Shown piece after piece: positions 29,299 to 38,950 of a DNA stretch of 64,000 nucleotides. A model generated the notes under the pieces. The model worked only from the letters and a program-made list of their open reading frames with translations, did not search any database and was not told the DNA's origin. A program made the position numbers and the translations under genes. Positions within the stretch are counted from its first letter, which is position 1. Each line of letters opens with the position of its first letter. The DNA lies in contig NZ_PJRP01000001.1 of assembly GCF_002858765.1 (NCBI RefSeq), positions 627,356 to 691,355 of the forward strand, in the 5' to 3' direction. The DNA comes from Cupriavidus pauculus. Lineage in GTDB: Bacteria; Pseudomonadota; Gammaproteobacteria; Burkholderiales; Burkholderiaceae.

Positions 29299-29715
29299 AT
29301 GGCTGGCCTGGACAAAGATACTCCTCACCCCACCGCACTGACCGTCCACACGCAGTCGCGCGTGCTGGAAATCGGCTTCGACAATGGCCGCACGTGGCGG
29401 CTGCCGTTCGAGTTGCTGCGCGTATACTCGCCCTCCGCCGAAGTCCAGGGCCACGGCCCTGGCCAGGAAACGCTGCAGACCGGCAAGCGCCACGTGGGTA
29501 TCGCGGCGGTGGAGCCGGTGGGCAACTATGCGATCCAGATCCGCTTCGACGACGGCCACGACACGGGCATCTACACGTGGGAACTGCTGTACCGCCTGGG
29601 CGACCAGCAGGACATGTTGTGGGACGGCTACCTGAAGCGGCTGGAAGCTGCCGGGCTGGACCGCGATGCGCCGATGCCGGCGGCCGGCGGCCACGCATGC
29701 GGCCATCATCACTGA
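29299..29715 (+). CDS. DUF971 protein (gamma-butyrobetaine hydroxylase N-terminal-like)
   Basis: 138-residue protein consisting almost entirely of a DUF971 domain, the N-terminal fold of gamma-butyrobetaine hydroxylase. Recognisable blocks are [27 protein letters not shown] and [22 protein letters not shown]. The C-terminus is HACGHHH, a small Cys/His cluster that may bind metal. Solo DUF971 genes commonly precede ubiE in betaproteobacteria, as here (22 bp gap), and are suspected of a role in Fe-S or iron handling (inference). No catalytic oxygenase domain is present. Confidence 0.9.
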   Translation: MAGLDKDTPHPTALTVHTQSRVLEIGFDNGRTWRLPFELLRVYSPSAEVQGHGPGQETLQTGKRHVGIAAVEPVGNYAIQIRFDDGHDTGIYTWELLYRLGDQQDMLWDGYLKRLEAAGLDRDAPMPAAGGHACGHHH

Positions 29716-29737
29716 ATCAAGTACCTGGAGTCTGAGA

Positions 29738-30469
29738 ATGAGCGAAACCCACTTCGGGTTCGACAAGGTCGACGAAGCGGAAAAGGCGGGCAAGGTTGCC
29801 GGCGTGTTCCACTCGGTGGCCAGCAAATACGACGTGATGAACGACCTGATGTCCGGTGGCATGCACCGCGTCTGGAAGATCTTCACGATTGCTCAGGCCA
29901 ATGTGCGGCCGGGCCAGAAGGTGCTGGACATCGCCGGCGGCACGGGCGACCTGGCCAAGGCCTTCGCGAAACAGGCCGGCCCGAAGGGCGAGGTCTGGCT
30001 GACCGACATTAACGAGTCGATGCTGCGCGTGGGCCGCGACCGCCTGCTGGACAAGGGCGTCGTCACGCCGGTGGCGCTGTGCGACGCCGAGCGGATCCCG
30101 TTCCCGGACAATTACTTCGACCTGGTCACGGTGGCCTTCGGCTTGCGCAACATGACGCACAAGGACCGCGCCCTGGCCGAGATGCGCCGCGTGGTCAAGC
30201 CGGGCGGCAAGGTGATGGTGCTGGAATTCTCCAAGGTCTGGAAGCCGCTCGAGAAAATCTACGACGTCTATTCTTTCAAGGTGCTCCCCTGGCTGGGCGA
30301 GCGCGTAGCTGGGGATGCCCCGAGCTATCGCTATCTCGCAGAATCGATCAGAATGCATCCAGACCAGGGTTCACTTGTACGCTTGATGGAACAAGTTGGA
30401 CTCGAACAAGTCGAATACTTCAACCTGACGGCCGGAGTCGTGGCGCTCCATGTCGGGAGAAAGTACTAA
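29738..30469 (+). CDS. ubiE: Ubiquinone/menaquinone biosynthesis C-methyltransferase
   Basis: SAM-dependent C-methyltransferase in ubiquinone synthesis (demethoxy-benzoquinol methylation), 243 residues. The ATG at 29738 follows the UbiE pattern [20 protein letters not shown]; the frame upstream overlaps the DUF971 gene. SAM-binding motif I is [12 protein letters not shown] (62-73), and FNYMN-equivalent text appears as [19 protein letters not shown]. It ends in LHVGRKY, similar to E. coli UbiE. First enzyme of the local ubiE-Tim44-ubiJ-ubiB block. Confidence 0.97.
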   Translation: MSETHFGFDKVDEAEKAGKVAGVFHSVASKYDVMNDLMSGGMHRVWKIFTIAQANVRPGQKVLDIAGGTGDLAKAFAKQAGPKGEVWLTDINESMLRVGRDRLLDKGVVTPVALCDAERIPFPDNYFDLVTVAFGLRNMTHKDRALAEMRRVVKPGGKVMVLEFSKVWKPLEKIYDVYSFKVLPWLGERVAGDAPSYRYLAESIRMHPDQGSLVRLMEQVGLEQVEYFNLTAGVVALHVGRKY

Positions 30470-30519
30470 TTCGCCATGTTCGGCCAATGATGGCCGAAAA
30501 TGACAGGGGAAAAGCTCAA

Positions 30520-31515
30520 ATGTCTTCTTTTCGTGGAAAATTCCTGGCGGCCGCACTGATGGTGACGGTGGCCATGGGGGCAGCACTCGACGCCAATGCG
30601 AAACGCCTCGGCGGATCGCGCAGTGTCGGCAAGCAATCGTCGAGCGTGACGCAGCAGCGTCAGGCCACGCCGCCGCAACAGAATGCGCCGGCCCAGCAGC
30701 AGCCCGCGCAGCAGGCAGCCCCGGCGACCGCCGGCGCTGCGGGTGGCGCAGCGGCTGCGGCACCGAAGCGTAACTGGGGTGGCATGCTCGGCGGCCTGGC
30801 GGCCGGCCTGGGCCTGGGTTACCTGCTGTCGCACTTCGGTTTGGGTGGCGCGGCGGCCAGCTTCCTGGCCAATGTGATCATGTTCGCCGTGATCGCAATG
30901 ATCGCCCTGTGGCTGTTCCGCAAGTTCCGTGGTGGCTCGGCCCGTTCGCAGACGCCGGCCTACGCCGGCATGGGCGGCAACGGTAACAGCTCGCCGTTCG
31001 GCGGCACGGCGCGCAACGCCGAGCCGACGCTCCGCCAGGCCGAACCGGCGCAGCCGGCCGGCTACAACGGCGCGGCGGCCAACCCGGTCATGGGCGGCGC
31101 GGCCGCTGGTGCTGCCGCCGCGGCGGTGCAACAGCCATGGGGCGTGCCGGCCGACTTCGACACCGAAGCCTTCCTGCGCAACGCCAAGGTTCACTACGTG
31201 CGCCTGCAGGCCGCGTGGGACGCCGGCAACCTGGACGACATCCGCGAATTCACCACGCCGGAAATGTTCGCCGAGATCAAGATGGACCTGTCCGAGCGCG
31301 GCGAAGCGCTCAACAAGACCGATGTGGTCACGCTCGACGCCCAGTTGCTGGGCATCGAAAACACGCCGGCCCAGCACATTGCCAGCGTACGTTTCTCGGG
31401 CATGATCCGCGAGACTGCCGGCGAGGCGGCGCAGCCGTTCGGCGAAGTCTGGAACCTGGCCAAGTCGGTGTCCGGCGGCGGCTGGCTGCTGGCCGGTATC
31501 CAGCAGGAATCCTGA
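30520..31515 (+). CDS. Tim44-like (MlaC-independent) anchored protein
   Basis: 331-residue exported or anchored protein with a Tim44-like C-terminal domain. Start ATG at 30520 has AGGGGA about 10 bp upstream. Residues 1-27 form a signal peptide (cleavage near ANA-KR), followed by a Gln/Ala/Pro-rich low-complexity linker (40-85), a Gly/Ala-rich membrane segment pair (about 90-130) and a further disordered stretch. The Tim44 fold occupies about 210-331 (VPADFDTEAFLRNAKVHYVRLQAAW). Bacterial Tim44-like proteins are uncharacterised; some relatives bind lipids or membranes. It sits between ubiE and ubiJ and is followed by a clear terminator. Confidence 0.85.
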   Translation: MSSFRGKFLAAALMVTVAMGAALDANAKRLGGSRSVGKQSSSVTQQRQATPPQQNAPAQQQPAQQAAPATAGAAGGAAAAAPKRNWGGMLGGLAAGLGLGYLLSHFGLGGAAASFLANVIMFAVIAMIALWLFRKFRGGSARSQTPAYAGMGGNGNSSPFGGTARNAEPTLRQAEPAQPAGYNGAAANPVMGGAAAGAAAAAVQQPWGVPADFDTEAFLRNAKVHYVRLQAAWDAGNLDDIREFTTPEMFAEIKMDLSERGEALNKTDVVTLDAQLLGIENTPAQHIASVRFSGMIRETAGEAAQPFGEVWNLAKSVSGGGWLLAGIQQES

Positions 31516-31574
31516 GCGGCGCGTCCGCCGCCGCATGGATGACATGAAGCGGCGGCCGAGTAGCTTAGAATGGA

Positions 31575-31601
31575 GGCCCACGTACGCGTGGGCCTTTTTT
31601 A
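31575..31601 (+). terminator. Intrinsic terminator after the Tim44-like gene
   Basis: Perfect stem GGCCCACG-TACG-CGTGGGCC (31575-31594) followed directly by six T (31595-31600). It ends the DUF971-ubiE-Tim44 unit, so ubiJ-ubiB may need readthrough or their own promoter. Confidence 0.93.
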
Positions 31602-31631
31602 TTGGGCAGACCTGCCCGGAACCCGGACGCC

Positions 31632-32309
31632 ATGAACGCATTGCCGACACCCCTGGCCGCGCCGATCGTCGCCGCACTGAATCACCTGATCGAACAGGAG
31701 CCCTGGGCCTGCGGCCTGTTGGTGCCATTTGCCGGCCGCGTCATCCGGTTCGACGCCGCGGCATTCGCGTTGTCCCTGCGGATCACGGACCAGGGCGGCA
31801 TCGACCAGGCGGCTGAAGCCGACACGCCTGCCGTGACGCTGCGGGTGCCGTTGCAGCAATGGCCGCTGGTGGTGGCCGACGTGGCCGAGGGCGGCCAGGC
31901 TGCTGCCATGCGCCATGTGCGGATCGATGGCGATGCGGAACTGGCCAACGCGGTGTCGACGCTGGCGCGCAACCTGCGCTGGGATGCGGCTGAAGACCTG
32001 TCCCGCGCGCTGCGTGGCGTGATGGGCGGCCCGGTCAGCGACAGCGTGGCCCAGCGGGTGGTGGACGGCGCGCGCCAGGTGCATGAAAGCGCCACGCGCG
32101 TGGGCCGGGCGCTGCTCGACAACGTGACCGAATACCTGCTCGACGAACAGCCGACCCTGGTGCGCCATGCCGCGCTGGACGGGTTTGGCGTCGACGTGGC
32201 GCGTGTGCGGGACGACCTGGCGCGGCTGGAAAAGCGGCTCGAACGCCTGGAACGCACGGGTGGGCAGGGGGAGGGGGCTTCGGGCCAGCTTCCGTCGGCC
32301 CACCGTTAA
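31632..32309 (+). CDS. ubiJ: Ubiquinone biosynthesis accessory protein UbiJ (SCP2-like)
   Basis: 225-residue SCP2/sterol-carrier-like protein; E. coli UbiJ binds ubiquinone intermediates in the cytoplasmic Ubi metabolon. The N-terminal ALNHLIEQEPWACGLLVPFAGRVIRFD (about 14-40) and the RHVRIDGDAELAN block match UbiJ. The C-terminal helix ends in LARLEKRLERLER, a coiled coil, as in E. coli. The ATG at 31632 fits; an in-frame start 10 codons earlier lies in the terminator region. Placed directly before ubiB. Confidence 0.9.
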   Translation: MNALPTPLAAPIVAALNHLIEQEPWACGLLVPFAGRVIRFDAAAFALSLRITDQGGIDQAAEADTPAVTLRVPLQQWPLVVADVAEGGQAAAMRHVRIDGDAELANAVSTLARNLRWDAAEDLSRALRGVMGGPVSDSVAQRVVDGARQVHESATRVGRALLDNVTEYLLDEQPTLVRHAALDGFGVDVARVRDDLARLEKRLERLERTGGQGEGASGQLPSAHR

Positions 32310-32366
32310 TCGCCATGTCACTCTTCGCTGCCGCATCGCGCGGCGCCGTCTTCTGAAAATCCCCGC

Positions 32367-33944
32367 ATGACCCGCCTGCTGCGTCTCTGCAAGATTGTCT
32401 TCGTCATCCTTTACTACGGGCTCGACGAGCTAGTGCTGTCCGGCTTCAAGAGCCGGCGCATCAAGTTCCTGGTGCGCGTGATCACCATCGGCCGCAAGCT
32501 GGAACAGCCGCGCGGCGAGCGTTTGCGCCTGGCGCTGACAACCCTGGGGCCGATCTTCGTCAAGTTCGGCCAGGTGTTGTCGACCCGGCGCGACCTGATG
32601 CCGCCCGATATCGCCGACGAACTGGCCAAGCTGCAGGACCAGGTGCCGCCGTTCGATTCGGCGGTGGCCGTGAAGATCATCGAAAAGTCGCTGGGCCGCT
32701 CGCTGGACCAGCTGTACGACAACTTCGAGCACCAGCCCGTGGCCAGCGCGTCGATTGCTCAGGTTCACTTCGCCACGCTGCGCGGCGGCCCGAACCATGG
32801 CCGCGAGGTGGCCGTGAAGGTACTGCGCCCCGGCATGCTGCCCGTGATCGACAGCGACCTGGCGTTGATGCGCGACATGGCCACCTGGCTGGAGCGCGTA
32901 TGGGTCGATGGCCGTCGCCTGAAGCCGCGCGAAGTGGTGGCCGAATTCGACAAGTACCTGCACGACGAGCTGGACCTGATGATCGAGGCGGCCAACGCCA
33001 GCCAGCTGCGCCGCAACTTTGCCGACAGCGACCTGCTGTGCGTGCCCGAGGTGTTCTGGGACTGGTGTACCGGCACCGTCTTCACGATGGAGCGCATGCA
33101 TGGCATCCCCATCTCGCGCACCGAATCGCTCAAGGCCGCTGGCGTCGACATGCACAAGCTGGCCGAGGAAGGTGTGGAGATCTTCTTTACGCAGGTGTTC
33201 CGCGACGGCTTCTTCCATGCCGACATGCACCCGGGCAACATCCTGGTGTCGGTGCAGCCGGAGACCTTTGGCCGGTATATCGCGCTGGACTTCGGCATCG
33301 TCGGCGCGCTGTCCGAGTTCGACAAGAACTACCTGGCGCAGAACTTCATCGCCTTCTTCCGTCGCGACTACCACCGTGTGGCGTTGCTGCACGTGGAATC
33401 GGGCTGGGTGCCCTCGGAGACGCGTGTCGAGGAGCTGGAATCGGCGGTGCGCGCGTGCTGCGAACCCTATTTCGACAAGCCGCTGCGCGAAATCTCGCTG
33501 GGCATGGTGCTGATGCGCCTGTTCCAGACGTCACGCCGGTTCAACGTCGAAATCCAGCCGCAGCTGGTGCTGCTGCAGAAGACGCTGCTCAATATCGAGG
33601 GCCTGGGCCGCCAGCTGGACCCCGATCTCGACCTCTGGAAGACCGCCAAGCCGTTCCTGGAGCGCTGGATGTACGAGCAGGTCGGCTGGCAGGGCGCGTG
33701 GGAGCGCGTCAAGGTCGAGGCGCCGCAATGGGCGAAGATGCTGCCCGACTTCCCGCGCCTGGCGCACCAGTTCCTGGAGCGCCGCGCGCTGCTGAATAAC
33801 GGCGAACAGGAGCGGCTGCTGACCCAGCTGGTGCATGAGCAGCGCCGTACCAACCGGCGGCTTTCCACCGCGCTGATGCTGGTGGGCGGGTTCCTGGCCG
33901 GTATCGTGATCGTCCAGGCGCTGGCCTGGGCGGGCTACTGGTAA
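32367..33944 (+). CDS. ubiB: Ubiquinone biosynthesis regulatory protein kinase-like UbiB
   Basis: 525-residue atypical kinase-like (ADCK/ABC1) membrane protein that supports ubiquinone synthesis. The family KxGQ motif is KFGQ at 66-69. Catalytic-type residues are HADMHPGN (284-291) and the metal-binding DFG (308-310). The C-terminus has a hydrophobic membrane segment (about 500-523, [21 protein letters not shown]). Length and features match E. coli UbiB. Start ATG at 32367. It lies 57 bp after ubiJ and is the last gene of the block. Confidence 0.96.
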   Translation: MTRLLRLCKIVFVILYYGLDELVLSGFKSRRIKFLVRVITIGRKLEQPRGERLRLALTTLGPIFVKFGQVLSTRRDLMPPDIADELAKLQDQVPPFDSAVAVKIIEKSLGRSLDQLYDNFEHQPVASASIAQVHFATLRGGPNHGREVAVKVLRPGMLPVIDSDLALMRDMATWLERVWVDGRRLKPREVVAEFDKYLHDELDLMIEAANASQLRRNFADSDLLCVPEVFWDWCTGTVFTMERMHGIPISRTESLKAAGVDMHKLAEEGVEIFFTQVFRDGFFHADMHPGNILVSVQPETFGRYIALDFGIVGALSEFDKNYLAQNFIAFFRRDYHRVALLHVESGWVPSETRVEELESAVRACCEPYFDKPLREISLGMVLMRLFQTSRRFNVEIQPQLVLLQKTLLNIEGLGRQLDPDLDLWKTAKPFLERWMYEQVGWQGAWERVKVEAPQWAKMLPDFPRLAHQFLERRALLNNGEQERLLTQLVHEQRRTNRRLSTALMLVGGFLAGIVIVQALAWAGYW

Positions 33945-34010
33945 CCCTGCGCCAGATGCCGTGCGCCCCACGCTGCACCGTGCCGGTGCGAGTGTGGGGA
34001 TTTGACCGCG

Positions 34011-34039
34011 CCCCGGGGAATTTTTTTCGTCCCGGGGAG
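34011..34039. repeat. CCCCGGGG paired repeat after ubiB
   Basis: CCCCGGGGAA (34011-34020), seven T, CG, then TCCCGGGGAG (34030-34039). The two GC arms can pair (imperfectly) but the T-run lies in the loop, so it is not a standard terminator. It precedes a -10-like TATAAT at 34050. Confidence 0.4.
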
Positions 34040-34049
34040 TCTGCGTCGC

Positions 34050-34055
34050 TATAAT
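34050..34055 (+). promoter_or_regulatory. Candidate -10 box (TATAAT) of the symporter gene
   Basis: Perfect TATAAT about 170 bp upstream of the symporter ATG, in a TATAATCCGCG context. No good -35 hexamer is found at 16-18 bp, so the promoter may be activator-dependent. The leader of roughly 160 bp to 34222 contains no other feature I recognise. Confidence 0.4.
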
Positions 34056-34222
34056 CCGCGTTTTGATTCGGCTACGACCGCCTATGCCCCTCCCGGGCGC
34101 CCGCGGCCCCGACCGATGAATTGGACTCCGGGCGGAGTCGGCCTGGTACGTTCCAGGCATCCGGCCGGCATTCGGTTTTTCGCCACCAGGGCATTTCTGG
34201 CTATTTGGGATAGGGCAGCGGC

Positions 34223-35659
34223 ATGCTGATCTGGTTCGTCATCATCTATTGGGTTATCTCGGTCGGCATCGGCCTGTGGGCGGCACTGCGCGTCAAGGGC
34301 ACCGCCGACTTCGCCGTCGCGGGACGCAGCCTGCCGTTCTACATCGTCACCGCCACGGTCTTCGCCACATGGTTCGGCTCTGAAACCGTGCTCGGCATCC
34401 CGGCCGTCTTCCTCAAGGAAGGCCTGTCGGGGGTGGTCTCCGATCCCTTCGGTTCGTCGCTCTGCCTGATCCTCGTTGGCCTGTTCTTCGCCCGGCCGCT
34501 GTACCGGATGAACCTGCTGACGATCGGCGACTACTACCACAACCGCTACGGCCGTCTGGCCGAAGTGCTGACCACGCTGTGCATCGTCGTGTCGTACCTG
34601 GGCTGGGTGGCGGCGCAGATCAAGGCGCTGGGCCTGGTGTTCTATACGGTGTCGGACGGCGCGCTGTCGCAGGAGGCCGGCATGATGATCGGCGCCGCCA
34701 GCGTGCTGGTCTATACGCTGTTTGGCGGCATGTGGTCGGTGGCCGTGACCGACTTCATCCAGATGATCATCATCGTGATCGGCATGCTCTACATCGGCTA
34801 CGAGGTCAGCGGGCAGGCCGGTGGCGTGACTGCGGTGGTGTCGCATGCGGCGGCGGCCGGCAAGTTCGAGTTCCTGCCATCGCTGGATCTGGTCCAGATC
34901 ATTGGGTTTGCGGCGGCGCTGTTCACCATGATGCTCGGGTCGATCCCGCAGCAGGACGTGTTCCAGCGCGTGACATCCTCGAAGAACGAGCAGATTGCCG
35001 GCCGCGCCTCGGTGCTGGGCGGCGTGCTGTACTTCTTCTTTGCCTTCATTCCGATGTTCCTGGCCTATTCGGCCACGCTGATCGATCCGCAGATGGTCGA
35101 GAAGTACATCAATTCGGATTCGCAGCTGATCCTGCCGCAGCTGATCCTGAACCACGCGCCGATGTTTGCGCAGGTGATGTTCTTCGGCGCGCTGCTGTCG
35201 GCCATCAAGAGCTGCGCGTCGGCCACGCTGCTGGCGCCGTCCGTGACGTTCGCGGAGAACATCCTGCGCCCGTATTTCCGCCATTTGAGCGACAAGCAGT
35301 TCCTGCGCGTGATGCAGGCCGTGGTGCTGGTCTTTACCGCGCTGGTGACGCTGTTCGCGCTGAATTCGCACCTGTCGATTTTCCACATGGTGGAAAACGC
35401 CTACAAGGTGACGCTGGTGTCGGCGTTCGTGCCGCTGGCTTTCGGCCTGTTCTGGAAGCCGGCCACGCGCCAGGGCGGCCTGCTGGCCATTGTGCTGGGC
35501 CTGACCTCGTGGCTGACATGTGAGGTGGCGTTCACCGGGGCTACCGTGCCGCCGCAGATGGTGGGCCTGATGTTCTCGATCAGTGGCATGGTGTTCGGGT
35601 CTCTGCTGCCGCAATGGATCAGTGACCGGCCGCCTGTTCGTGAAGTGCATATTGCTTAA
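34223..35659 (+). CDS. Sodium:solute symporter (SSS family)
   Basis: 478-residue inner-membrane transporter with about 12-13 hydrophobic segments, of the sodium/solute symporter family. Typical blocks are FAVAGRSLPFYIVTATVFATWFGSETVLG (about 29-57), YHNRYGRLAEVL, YTLFGGMWSVAVTDFIQ and GSIPQQDVFQRVTSSKNE (about 239-256), which includes the family sodium-site region. Ends in HIA after a hydrophilic tail. The closest named relatives include PutP/PanF-like carriers; substrate is not decidable. It stands alone, with no enzyme gene adjacent. Confidence 0.92.
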   Translation: MLIWFVIIYWVISVGIGLWAALRVKGTADFAVAGRSLPFYIVTATVFATWFGSETVLGIPAVFLKEGLSGVVSDPFGSSLCLILVGLFFARPLYRMNLLTIGDYYHNRYGRLAEVLTTLCIVVSYLGWVAAQIKALGLVFYTVSDGALSQEAGMMIGAASVLVYTLFGGMWSVAVTDFIQMIIIVIGMLYIGYEVSGQAGGVTAVVSHAAAAGKFEFLPSLDLVQIIGFAAALFTMMLGSIPQQDVFQRVTSSKNEQIAGRASVLGGVLYFFFAFIPMFLAYSATLIDPQMVEKYINSDSQLILPQLILNHAPMFAQVMFFGALLSAIKSCASATLLAPSVTFAENILRPYFRHLSDKQFLRVMQAVVLVFTALVTLFALNSHLSIFHMVENAYKVTLVSAFVPLAFGLFWKPATRQGGLLAIVLGLTSWLTCEVAFTGATVPPQMVGLMFSISGMVFGSLLPQWISDRPPVREVHIA

Positions 35660-35671
35660 CTTTTAAGCGCA

Positions 35672-35698
35672 GGGGCGAAATCGTGACGATTACGCCCC
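35672..35698. repeat. 27-nt near-perfect dyad after the symporter
   Basis: Arms GGGGCG and AATCGT pair with ACGATT and CGCCCC, broken only by one A/A mismatch, around a tiny centre. No T-run follows. It may be a Rho-type or stability hairpin at the 3' end of the symporter mRNA. Confidence 0.55.
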
Positions 35699-35741
35699 CG
35701 AAAGCCCCCATTTCCTGCCGGTAGACGCCGCGCCGACGGTT

Positions 35742-35747
35742 TATAAT
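35742..35747 (+). promoter_or_regulatory. Candidate -10 box of the fmdB-DUF502-aspS operon
   Basis: TATAAT in the context TTTATAATCCGAGG, 109 bp upstream of the fmdB ATG. No clear TTGACA-like -35 at the right distance. The TATAATCCG pattern recurs at 34050, suggesting a common local promoter style. Confidence 0.4.
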
Positions 35748-35855
35748 CCGAGGCTTTGCATCGCCGCGCGGGTATATTTTCGTGCGCTGGCCCTTGTCGA
35801 ACGGACCGGGCGCAGCCATTTACCCGCTTTACGTTTCAGATTCCACGAAAGAACC

Positions 35856-36176
35856 ATGCCGATCTATGCCTACCGTTGCGACGCCTGCGGCCACGGGCGC
35901 GATGTGCTGCAGAAGATGAGCGACGCCCCGCTCACGGATTGCCCATCCTGCGGCACCGCCGGGACCTTCAAGAAGCAACTGACCGCAGCCGGCTTCCAGC
36001 TCAAGGGCTCGGGCTGGTACGTGACGGATTTCCGTGGCGGCAGTGGCGGCGCCAGCGCGCCTGCCAGTTCGCCGGCCGCCGATGCCGCGCCGGCCGCCCC
36101 CGCCCCCGCCCCCGCCCCCGCCGCCGCGCCTGCGGCACCGGCCACGCCGGCCGCGCCGGCCTCCAGCAGCAACTGA
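35856..36176 (+). CDS. FmdB-family zinc-ribbon regulatory protein
   Basis: 106-residue small protein; residues 1-45 are a FmdB/CxxC zinc ribbon with Cys8, Cys11, Cys29 and Cys32 (MPIYAYRCDACG...CPSCG). Family members are putative regulators or metal-sensing ribbons of unknown mechanism. The C-terminus (from about 68) is a Pro/Ala-rich low-complexity run, encoded by repeated CCCCCG units near 36100-36120, likely prone to length change. It precedes DUF502 and aspS, a conserved arrangement in Burkholderiales. Confidence 0.9.
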   Translation: MPIYAYRCDACGHGRDVLQKMSDAPLTDCPSCGTAGTFKKQLTAAGFQLKGSGWYVTDFRGGSGGASAPASSPAADAAPAAPAPAPAPAAAPAAPATPAAPASSSN

Positions 36177-36189
36177 GCGCCAGGAAGCC

Positions 36190-36882
36190 GTGGCTACCAA
36201 GAAAACGTCCGCCATCAAGACCTGGTTCCTGACCGGTCTGCTCGTGCTCGTGCCGCTGGGCATCACGCTGTGGGTGCTCAACCTGATCATCGGCACGATG
36301 GACCAGAGCATGGCCCTGCTGCCGCTGGCGTGGCAGCCCGAGAACCTGTTCGGGCGCCGCATCCCGGGCCTGGGCGCGATCCTGACCCTGCTGTTCATCC
36401 TGCTGGTGGGCGTGCTGACGCACAACTTCATCGGCCAGCGCCTGGTGCGCTGGTGGGAAGCGCTGCTTGGCCATATTCCGGTGGTGGGCCCGATCTATAC
36501 CAGCGTGAAGCAGGTATCGGACACGTTGCTGTCGTCGTCGGGCAATGCGTTCCGCAAGGCGCTGCTGGTGCAGTATCCGCGCGAAGGGTCGTGGACGATC
36601 GCGTTTCTGACCGGGCGTCCGGGCGGCGACGTGCAGAATCACCTGCAGGGCGAATACGTCAGCGTGTACGTGCCGACGACGCCGAACCCGACTTCGGGCT
36701 TCTTCCTGATGATGCCGAAGGCAGACACCATCGAACTCGACATGACCGTCGACGCGGCGCTGAAGTACATCGTGTCGATGGGCGTGGTGGCGCCGACCGA
36801 CCTGCCGCGCCGCAACGTTGACGCCGGCACGGACGAAGCCGTGCTGGTTGCGGACGAAGTCGCCGACACCCATACCAACTGA
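36190..36882 (+). CDS. DUF502 membrane protein
   Basis: 230-residue DUF502 protein. I chose the GTG at 36190 because it has AGGAAG upstream and gives the usual [30 protein letters not shown] start; the frame upstream overlaps fmdB and reads as poly-proline. Two membrane segments (about 10-38 and 60-90) precede a soluble region with [18 protein letters not shown] and [15 protein letters not shown], both family hallmarks. The function is unknown; family proteins are proposed to act in cell-envelope or transport control. It lies 13 bp after fmdB and 47 bp before aspS. Confidence 0.88.
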   Translation: MATKKTSAIKTWFLTGLLVLVPLGITLWVLNLIIGTMDQSMALLPLAWQPENLFGRRIPGLGAILTLLFILLVGVLTHNFIGQRLVRWWEALLGHIPVVGPIYTSVKQVSDTLLSSSGNAFRKALLVQYPREGSWTIAFLTGRPGGDVQNHLQGEYVSVYVPTTPNPTSGFFLMMPKADTIELDMTVDAALKYIVSMGVVAPTDLPRRNVDAGTDEAVLVADEVADTHTN

Positions 36883-36929
36883 TTTGCGCGCGGCTGCCTG
36901 GCGGCCGCGTATTACAGGGACTCTCTCCT

Positions 36930-38738
36930 ATGTCTTCCATGCGTACACATTACTGCGGTCTGGTGACCGAACAACTGACCGGCCAGGAAGTGGCCCTGAC
37001 GGGCTGGGTGCAGCGCCGTCGCGACCATGGCGGCGTGATCTTCGTCGACCTGCGCGACCGTGAAGGCCTGGTGCAGGTGGTGTGCGATCCGGATCGTCCG
37101 GAGATGTTCAAGGCCGCGGAAGAGATCCGCAACGAATTCTGCATCCGCGTGGTGGGCAAGGTGCGCCCGCGCCCGGACGGCACCGAGAATGCCAACCTGA
37201 CCTCGGGCAAGATCGAGGTGCTGTGCCACGAGCTGACAGTGCTGAACCCGTCGGTCACGCCCCCGTTCCAGCTGGACGACGACAACCTGTCGGAAACCAC
37301 GCGCCTGACGCACCGCGTGCTGGACCTGCGCCGCCCGCAGATGCAATACAACCTGCGCCTGCGCTACAAGGTGGCCATGGAAGTGCGCAAGTATCTGGAC
37401 GCACAGGGTTTCATCGACATCGAAACGCCGATGCTGGGCAAGAGCACGCCGGAAGGCGCACGCGATTACCTGGTGCCGTCGCGCGTGAACCCGGGCCACT
37501 TCTTCGCGCTGCCGCAGTCGCCGCAGATCTTCAAGCAGATGCTGATGGTCTCGGGTTTCGACCGCTACTACCAGATCACCAAGTGCTTCCGTGACGAGGA
37601 CCTGCGCGCCGACCGCCAGCCCGAATTCACGCAGATCGACTGCGAAACGTCGTTCCTGACCGAACAGGAGATCCGTGACCTGTTCGAGGACATGATGCGT
37701 ACCGTGTTCAAGAACGCCATCGACGTGGACCTGATCTCCAAGTTCCCGGTGATGGAATTCCGCGAAGCCATGGCCCGCTTTGGCTCGGACAAGCCTGACC
37801 TGCGCGTCAAGCTGGAATTCACCGAGCTGACCGACGTGATGAAGGACGTCGACTTCAAGGTGTTCTCGGGTCCGGCCAACAGCGACACGGGTCGTGTGGT
37901 GGGTCTGCGCGTGCCGGGCGGCAGCGCCATCTCGCGTGGCGAGATCGATGCCTACACCCAGTTCGTGGCGATCTATGGCGCCAAGGGCCTGGCGTGGATC
38001 AAGGTCAACGAAGTGGCCAAGGGCCGTGACGGCCTGCAGTCGCCGATCGTGAAGAACCTGCACGACGCCGCGATCAACGAAATCCTGAAGCGCACCGAAG
38101 CCCAGGACGGCGACATCATCTTCTTTGGCGCCGACAAGGCCAAGGTAGTCAACGACGCCATCGGCGCGCTGCGCCTGAAGATCGGCCATTCGGAATTCGG
38201 CAAGAGCACCGGCCTGTTCGAGGACACCTGGAAGCCGCTGTGGGTGATCGACTTCCCGATGTTCGAGTACGACGAGGAAGATGCTCGCTGGGTGGCCATG
38301 CACCATCCGTTCACCAGCCCCAAGGACGAGCACCTGCAGTACCTGGAAACCGACCCGGGCAAGTGCATCGCCAAGGCCTACGACATGGTCCTGAACGGCT
38401 GGGAAATGGGCGGCGGCTCGGTCCGTATCTACCGCGAGGACGTGCAGAGCAAGGTGTTCCGCGCGCTGAAGATCGGTGCCGAGGAAGCACGTTCCAAGTT
38501 CGGCTACCTGCTCGACGCCCTGCAATATGGTGCGCCGCCGCATGGTGGCCTGGCCTTCGGCCTGGACCGTATCGTGACGATGATGGCCGGGGCCGATTCG
38601 ATCCGCGACGTGATCGCCTTCCCGAAGACGCAACGTGCCCAGGACCTGCTGACCCAGGCGCCGAGCTCGGTCGACGAAAAGCAACTGCGCGAGCTGCATA
38701 TCCGCCTGCGCGCGCAAGAGCCGAAGACGACTGCCTGA
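36930..38738 (+). CDS. aspS: Aspartyl-tRNA synthetase
   Basis: Class II aminoacyl-tRNA synthetase, 602 residues, bacterial type with the OB-fold anticodon-binding domain (about 1-110), and the bacterial GAD insertion (roughly 285-430). Class II motif 2 is [20 protein letters not shown] and motif 3 is [13 protein letters not shown] near 535-550. Whether it also charges tRNA-Asn cannot be judged from this window. The gene is last in the fmdB-DUF502-aspS unit and is followed by a strong terminator. Confidence 0.98.
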   Translation: MSSMRTHYCGLVTEQLTGQEVALTGWVQRRRDHGGVIFVDLRDREGLVQVVCDPDRPEMFKAAEEIRNEFCIRVVGKVRPRPDGTENANLTSGKIEVLCHELTVLNPSVTPPFQLDDDNLSETTRLTHRVLDLRRPQMQYNLRLRYKVAMEVRKYLDAQGFIDIETPMLGKSTPEGARDYLVPSRVNPGHFFALPQSPQIFKQMLMVSGFDRYYQITKCFRDEDLRADRQPEFTQIDCETSFLTEQEIRDLFEDMMRTVFKNAIDVDLISKFPVMEFREAMARFGSDKPDLRVKLEFTELTDVMKDVDFKVFSGPANSDTGRVVGLRVPGGSAISRGEIDAYTQFVAIYGAKGLAWIKVNEVAKGRDGLQSPIVKNLHDAAINEILKRTEAQDGDIIFFGADKAKVVNDAIGALRLKIGHSEFGKSTGLFEDTWKPLWVIDFPMFEYDEEDARWVAMHHPFTSPKDEHLQYLETDPGKCIAKAYDMVLNGWEMGGGSVRIYREDVQSKVFRALKIGAEEARSKFGYLLDALQYGAPPHGGLAFGLDRIVTMMAGADSIRDVIAFPKTQRAQDLLTQAPSSVDEKQLRELHIRLRAQEPKTTA

Positions 38739-38792
38739 CCGGATCGCCCGATCCCCTGACCGGCGCCGGATCATTCCGGTTCTGGTATGAAA

Positions 38793-38820
38793 AGCCGCGC
38801 CCAAGCGCGGCTTTTTTGTT
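38793..38820 (+). terminator. Intrinsic terminator after aspS
   Basis: Stem AGCCGCGC-CCAA-GCGCGGCT (38793-38812) followed by TTTTTGTT. It lies 55 bp after the aspS stop. Confidence 0.93.
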
Positions 38821-38950
38821 TCTGGCGCAAGGATGCGTTTCCATTTGTTACTACCCGGAACGAAGCCATCCCGGATGATGTCTTTCTGCCTGATGCGCGC
38901 GAAGCCGGCCCACCCGAAAGGCCGGGCGCGACGTGGGAGGACTACAACAG

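Noticed and set aside
36034..36189. N-terminal poly-proline extension of the DUF502 protein
   Set aside because: It is the other frame of fmdB. The GTG at 36190 with AGGAAG fits the family start.
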